Assembly (NCBI GenBank): GCA_030829155.1
Contig: JAURBD010000001.1
Coordinates: forward strand, 1-56,938
DNA: 56,938 nucleotides
From: Flavobacteriaceae bacterium
Lineage (GTDB): Bacteria; Bacteroidota; Bacteroidia; Flavobacteriales; Flavobacteriaceae
Direction: 5' to 3'
Below are positions 55,344 to 56,938 of the stretch, piece after piece. The notes beneath the pieces were generated by a model. The model saw only the letters and a program-made list of their open reading frames with translations, ran no database searches and was not told the DNA's origin. Both the position numbers and the translations under genes were made by a program. How positions within the stretch are numbered: position 1 is the stretch's first letter; each line of letters opens with the position of its first letter.

Positions 55344-56260
55344 AAAAATATTTTATAATTTCCTAAATCTGGACGAGTAGCCAGCGAATCATCGATAATT
55401 CTCTGAACTCGAATCCGTTCACTCCCTTTCAGTTCAATCCGAGGTTTTCGAACATAGCCAGTTCCGATACCCGTTGCAACTTCACATTGCTTGATGTTCT
55501 GAACCAATTGAGGAGATATGTCCAACTCTAGAAGCGGTAAAAACCATCTATAAATTGCCAACGCCTCATCAATTTTTTTTGCCTTAGTGTAAGCAAATAT
55601 TGCAACCGTTTCTTTGGGGAAAGCATCCACTAAACCAGCCACCCATCCATTTGCACCCATCACTAAACTTTCCATCGCAAGTGTATCCACACCACAGAGA
55701 ATTTTGTATCTGAATCCAAAACGATTGATCATTCGTGTAACATTCGATATGTCTCGAGTAGACTCTTTTACAGCTTGAATATTAATGAATTGCTGCAATT
55801 GATCAAACATATCCAAGGTAACTTCAATTTTGTAATCCACCGGGTTATTATAAATCATTATTGGAAGCTTAGTCGCTTGTGCAACTGAGGCAAAATATTG
55901 AACAGTCTCGCTGTCTGTAGCTTTGTAGCGCATTGGCGGTAACAACATTAAACCATCTGCTCCATTTGCTTCAGCAGCCTGTGCAACTTCAATTGCATAT
56001 TGAGTAGATTGTTCTGCGATATTGATGATTATTGGAATTTTTTCTGAAATAATTTCTTGAGATTTTTTGAGTAATTGGAGTTTCTCTTCTGCTTTAAGCG
56101 TGCTTGCTTCACCGAGTGTTCCTCCTAGTATAATCCCATGAACACCTGCATCAATTTGAGCCCTGAGATTGATCTCAAAGGCTTTGAGGTTTAAATTACC
56201 TGAGGCATCAAATTGAGTAGTTAAGGCGGGCATAACTCCTTCCCAGTTAAAATTTATCAT
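55340..56260 (-). CDS. DHDPS-family 1-pyrroline-4-hydroxy-2-carboxylate deaminase
   Basis: 306 residues from ATG 56260; an in-frame TTG at 56284 lies in the promoter box. A TIM barrel of the DapA/NAL superfamily with GTLGEASTLKAEEK, Tyr137 (LPIMIYNNPVDYK) and Schiff-base Lys165 (IQAVKESTRDI). DapA itself is possible by fold, but context with the epimerase, dehydrogenase and semialdehyde dehydrogenase indicates the deaminase that makes 2-oxoglutarate semialdehyde. First gene of the operon. Confidence 0.88.
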   Translation of the reverse strand: MINFNWEGVMPALTTQFDASGNLNLKAFEINLRAQIDAGVHGIILGGTLGEASTLKAEEKLQLLKKSQEIISEKIPIIINIAEQSTQYAIEVAQAAEANGADGLMLLPPMRYKATDSETVQYFASVAQATKLPIMIYNNPVDYKIEVTLDMFDQLQQFINIQAVKESTRDISNVTRMINRFGFRYKILCGVDTLAMESLVMGANGWVAGLVDAFPKETVAIFAYTKAKKIDEALAIYRWFLPLLELDISPQLVQNIKQCEVATGIGTGYVRKPRIELKGSERIRVQRIIDDSLATRPDLGNYKIFL

Positions 56261-56281
56261 TTCCTTTTTGCTTTTATGATT

Positions 56282-56289
56282 CAAATATA
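56282..56289 (-). promoter_or_regulatory. Predicted -7 box for the hydroxyproline operon
   Basis: The minus strand reads TATATTTG, an exact match, 21 bases before the ATG at 56260. No clear -33 element; the rest of the 56290-56493 interval shows no gene. Confidence 0.5.
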
Positions 56290-56493
56290 TGAAATCAAAA
56301 TAGGTGCATTTTGTCTTCAGGAAATAATATTAAAATAAAGACGGTAAGTATCCTATTTTAAATACTACATTAGTAAATCAAATTGAAACTCTATTTGATT
56401 ATTTATTTGAGCAAAACTAAATGCCAAATTCTCTGGGTTTTAAAAAAAATTTTATTTGACTTTATGATTCTCAAATCTCTTTAATAAGATCTC

Positions 56494-56938
56494 ATGGAAT
56501 TTGCAAAATTTAAAAGTTCTATAGGTACCATAGAGATTATTGGAGATGATGAGGGTGTTCAATCCATTCAAGTTTTCCCAGATAATATCTTTGAAGAAAC
56601 TACAATTCCAAGTTTGCTGGAGGAGAGTGTAAAACAAATTAAGGGGTACATTGAAAAAAGTCGAACCCACTTTACATTTTTGATGAATCCAAAAGGAACC
56701 GAATTTCAACTTAAAGTATGGGACATCCTAAAAACAATTACTTAGGGAAAACAATGTCTTATCTCAAAGTTTCCGAAATTTACAGAAATACCAAGGCGGT
56801 AAGAGCTGTTGGGGCTGCTATCGGAAAAAACCCTATATTAGTAGATATACCTTGTCATCGAGTTATTGGAAGTAATGCAAATCTGGTTGGCTTTGCCTCT
56901 GGCTTAGATAAAAAAAATGGCTACTCCAAAAGGAAGGC
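56494..56938 (+). pseudogene. ogt: Methylated-DNA--protein-cysteine methyltransferase, interrupted by TAG (right end outside window)
   Basis: The first open part (83 codons) encodes the N-terminal domain and GTEFQLKVWDILKTIT, then a TAG at 56743-56745. The same frame continues to the window edge as GKTMSYLKVSEIYRNTKAVR, AVGAAIGKNPILVD and IPCHRVIGSNANLVGFASG. PCHRV holds the alkyl-acceptor Cys. In intact relatives the motif is IPYGKT, so a Tyr codon has become TAG. Without readthrough the active-site half is lost. One base change away from function, so a recent lesion, a true pseudogene, or a sequencing error. Confidence 0.85.

Noticed and set aside
55340..56260. Dihydrodipicolinate synthase for lysine synthesis
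   Set aside because: The same fold, but the operon partners point to hydroxyproline catabolism.
11969..56745. In-frame TAG codons in the siroheme remnant and ogt as signs of TAG recoding
   Set aside because: TAG is used as the ordinary stop of genes here, for example the SPOR gene and the DUF2723 gene, and the siroheme remnant also has frameshifts.
1..56938. CRISPR array, insertion sequence or prophage
   Set aside because: No regularly spaced direct repeats, transposase motifs or phage structural genes were seen.

Overview
The window looks like a chromosomal segment of a small-genome marine member of the Bacteroidota, most likely Flavobacteriaceae. The DNA is AT-rich and genes are tightly packed. 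Many upstream regions carry the Bacteroidota -7 promoter box TAnnTTTG. The protein families are typical of the group: an alternative complex III cytochrome (ActA), SPOR-domain protein, HemJ-type protoporphyrinogen oxidase, DUF2723/GT117 membrane protein, DUF3109, bacilliredoxin BrxA/B and PiT with a PhoU-like tail. No insertion sequence, prophage, CRISPR array or rRNA was seen; the only RNA gene found is one tRNA-Gln(TTG).

Layout. 1-6135: ActA (cut by the window edge) diverges from a SPOR protein, which faces the leftward rimP-nusA-infB translation/transcription operon. 6528-11596: a rightward accessory block with a parallel beta-helix protein, a diheme c-type lipoprotein of the SO2930 type, a VWA protein and a Mg-chelatase-like AAA+ ATPase. 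11600-14310: an eroded stretch with a decayed precorrin-2 dehydrogenase (siroheme) gene, an intact ferredoxin-NADP reductase, an Smr-like protein, a rhodanese fragment, a 56-residue membrane protein and tRNA-Gln. 14458-24673: a GT117-like glycosyltransferase, a leftward dgt / phosphoesterase / thioredoxin-fold group, and a rightward phosphate porin plus PiT transporter. 24693-36326: ribonucleotide reductase nrdB-nrdA, dCMP deaminase, S41 protease, MarC, OYE-type oxidoreductase, HupE/UreJ, TerB-DnaJ, bacilliredoxin and PlsC. 36323-49747: a heme island. Leftward are hemH, a MATE exporter, hemJ, a histidine kinase and an enoyl-CoA hydratase, preceded by an AraC regulator. Rightward are hemA-hemC-hemD-hemE-hemF, a cation/proton antiporter and hemB. 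Every step from glutamyl-tRNA to protoheme except hemL is present. 49831-56260: a compact five-gene leftward operon that reads as a complete trans-4-hydroxy-L-proline catabolic pathway (epimerase, FAD dehydrogenase, deaminase, 2-oxoglutarate-semialdehyde dehydrogenase) together with a DUF885 lipoprotein peptidase. 56494-end: an ogt-type DNA-repair gene interrupted by an in-frame TAG.

The most notable themes are reductive decay (siroheme gene, rhodanese, ogt and possibly a YwqK-like gene, consistent with loss of sulfite reduction), the peptidase-equipped hydroxyproline operon, the nearly complete heme cluster with an embedded regulator, and several genes whose -7 box lies so close to the start codon that leaderless mRNA is likely. 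I found no system I can call certainly new. The beta-helix/diheme/VWA/AAA+ block is the best candidate for a function that is not described.
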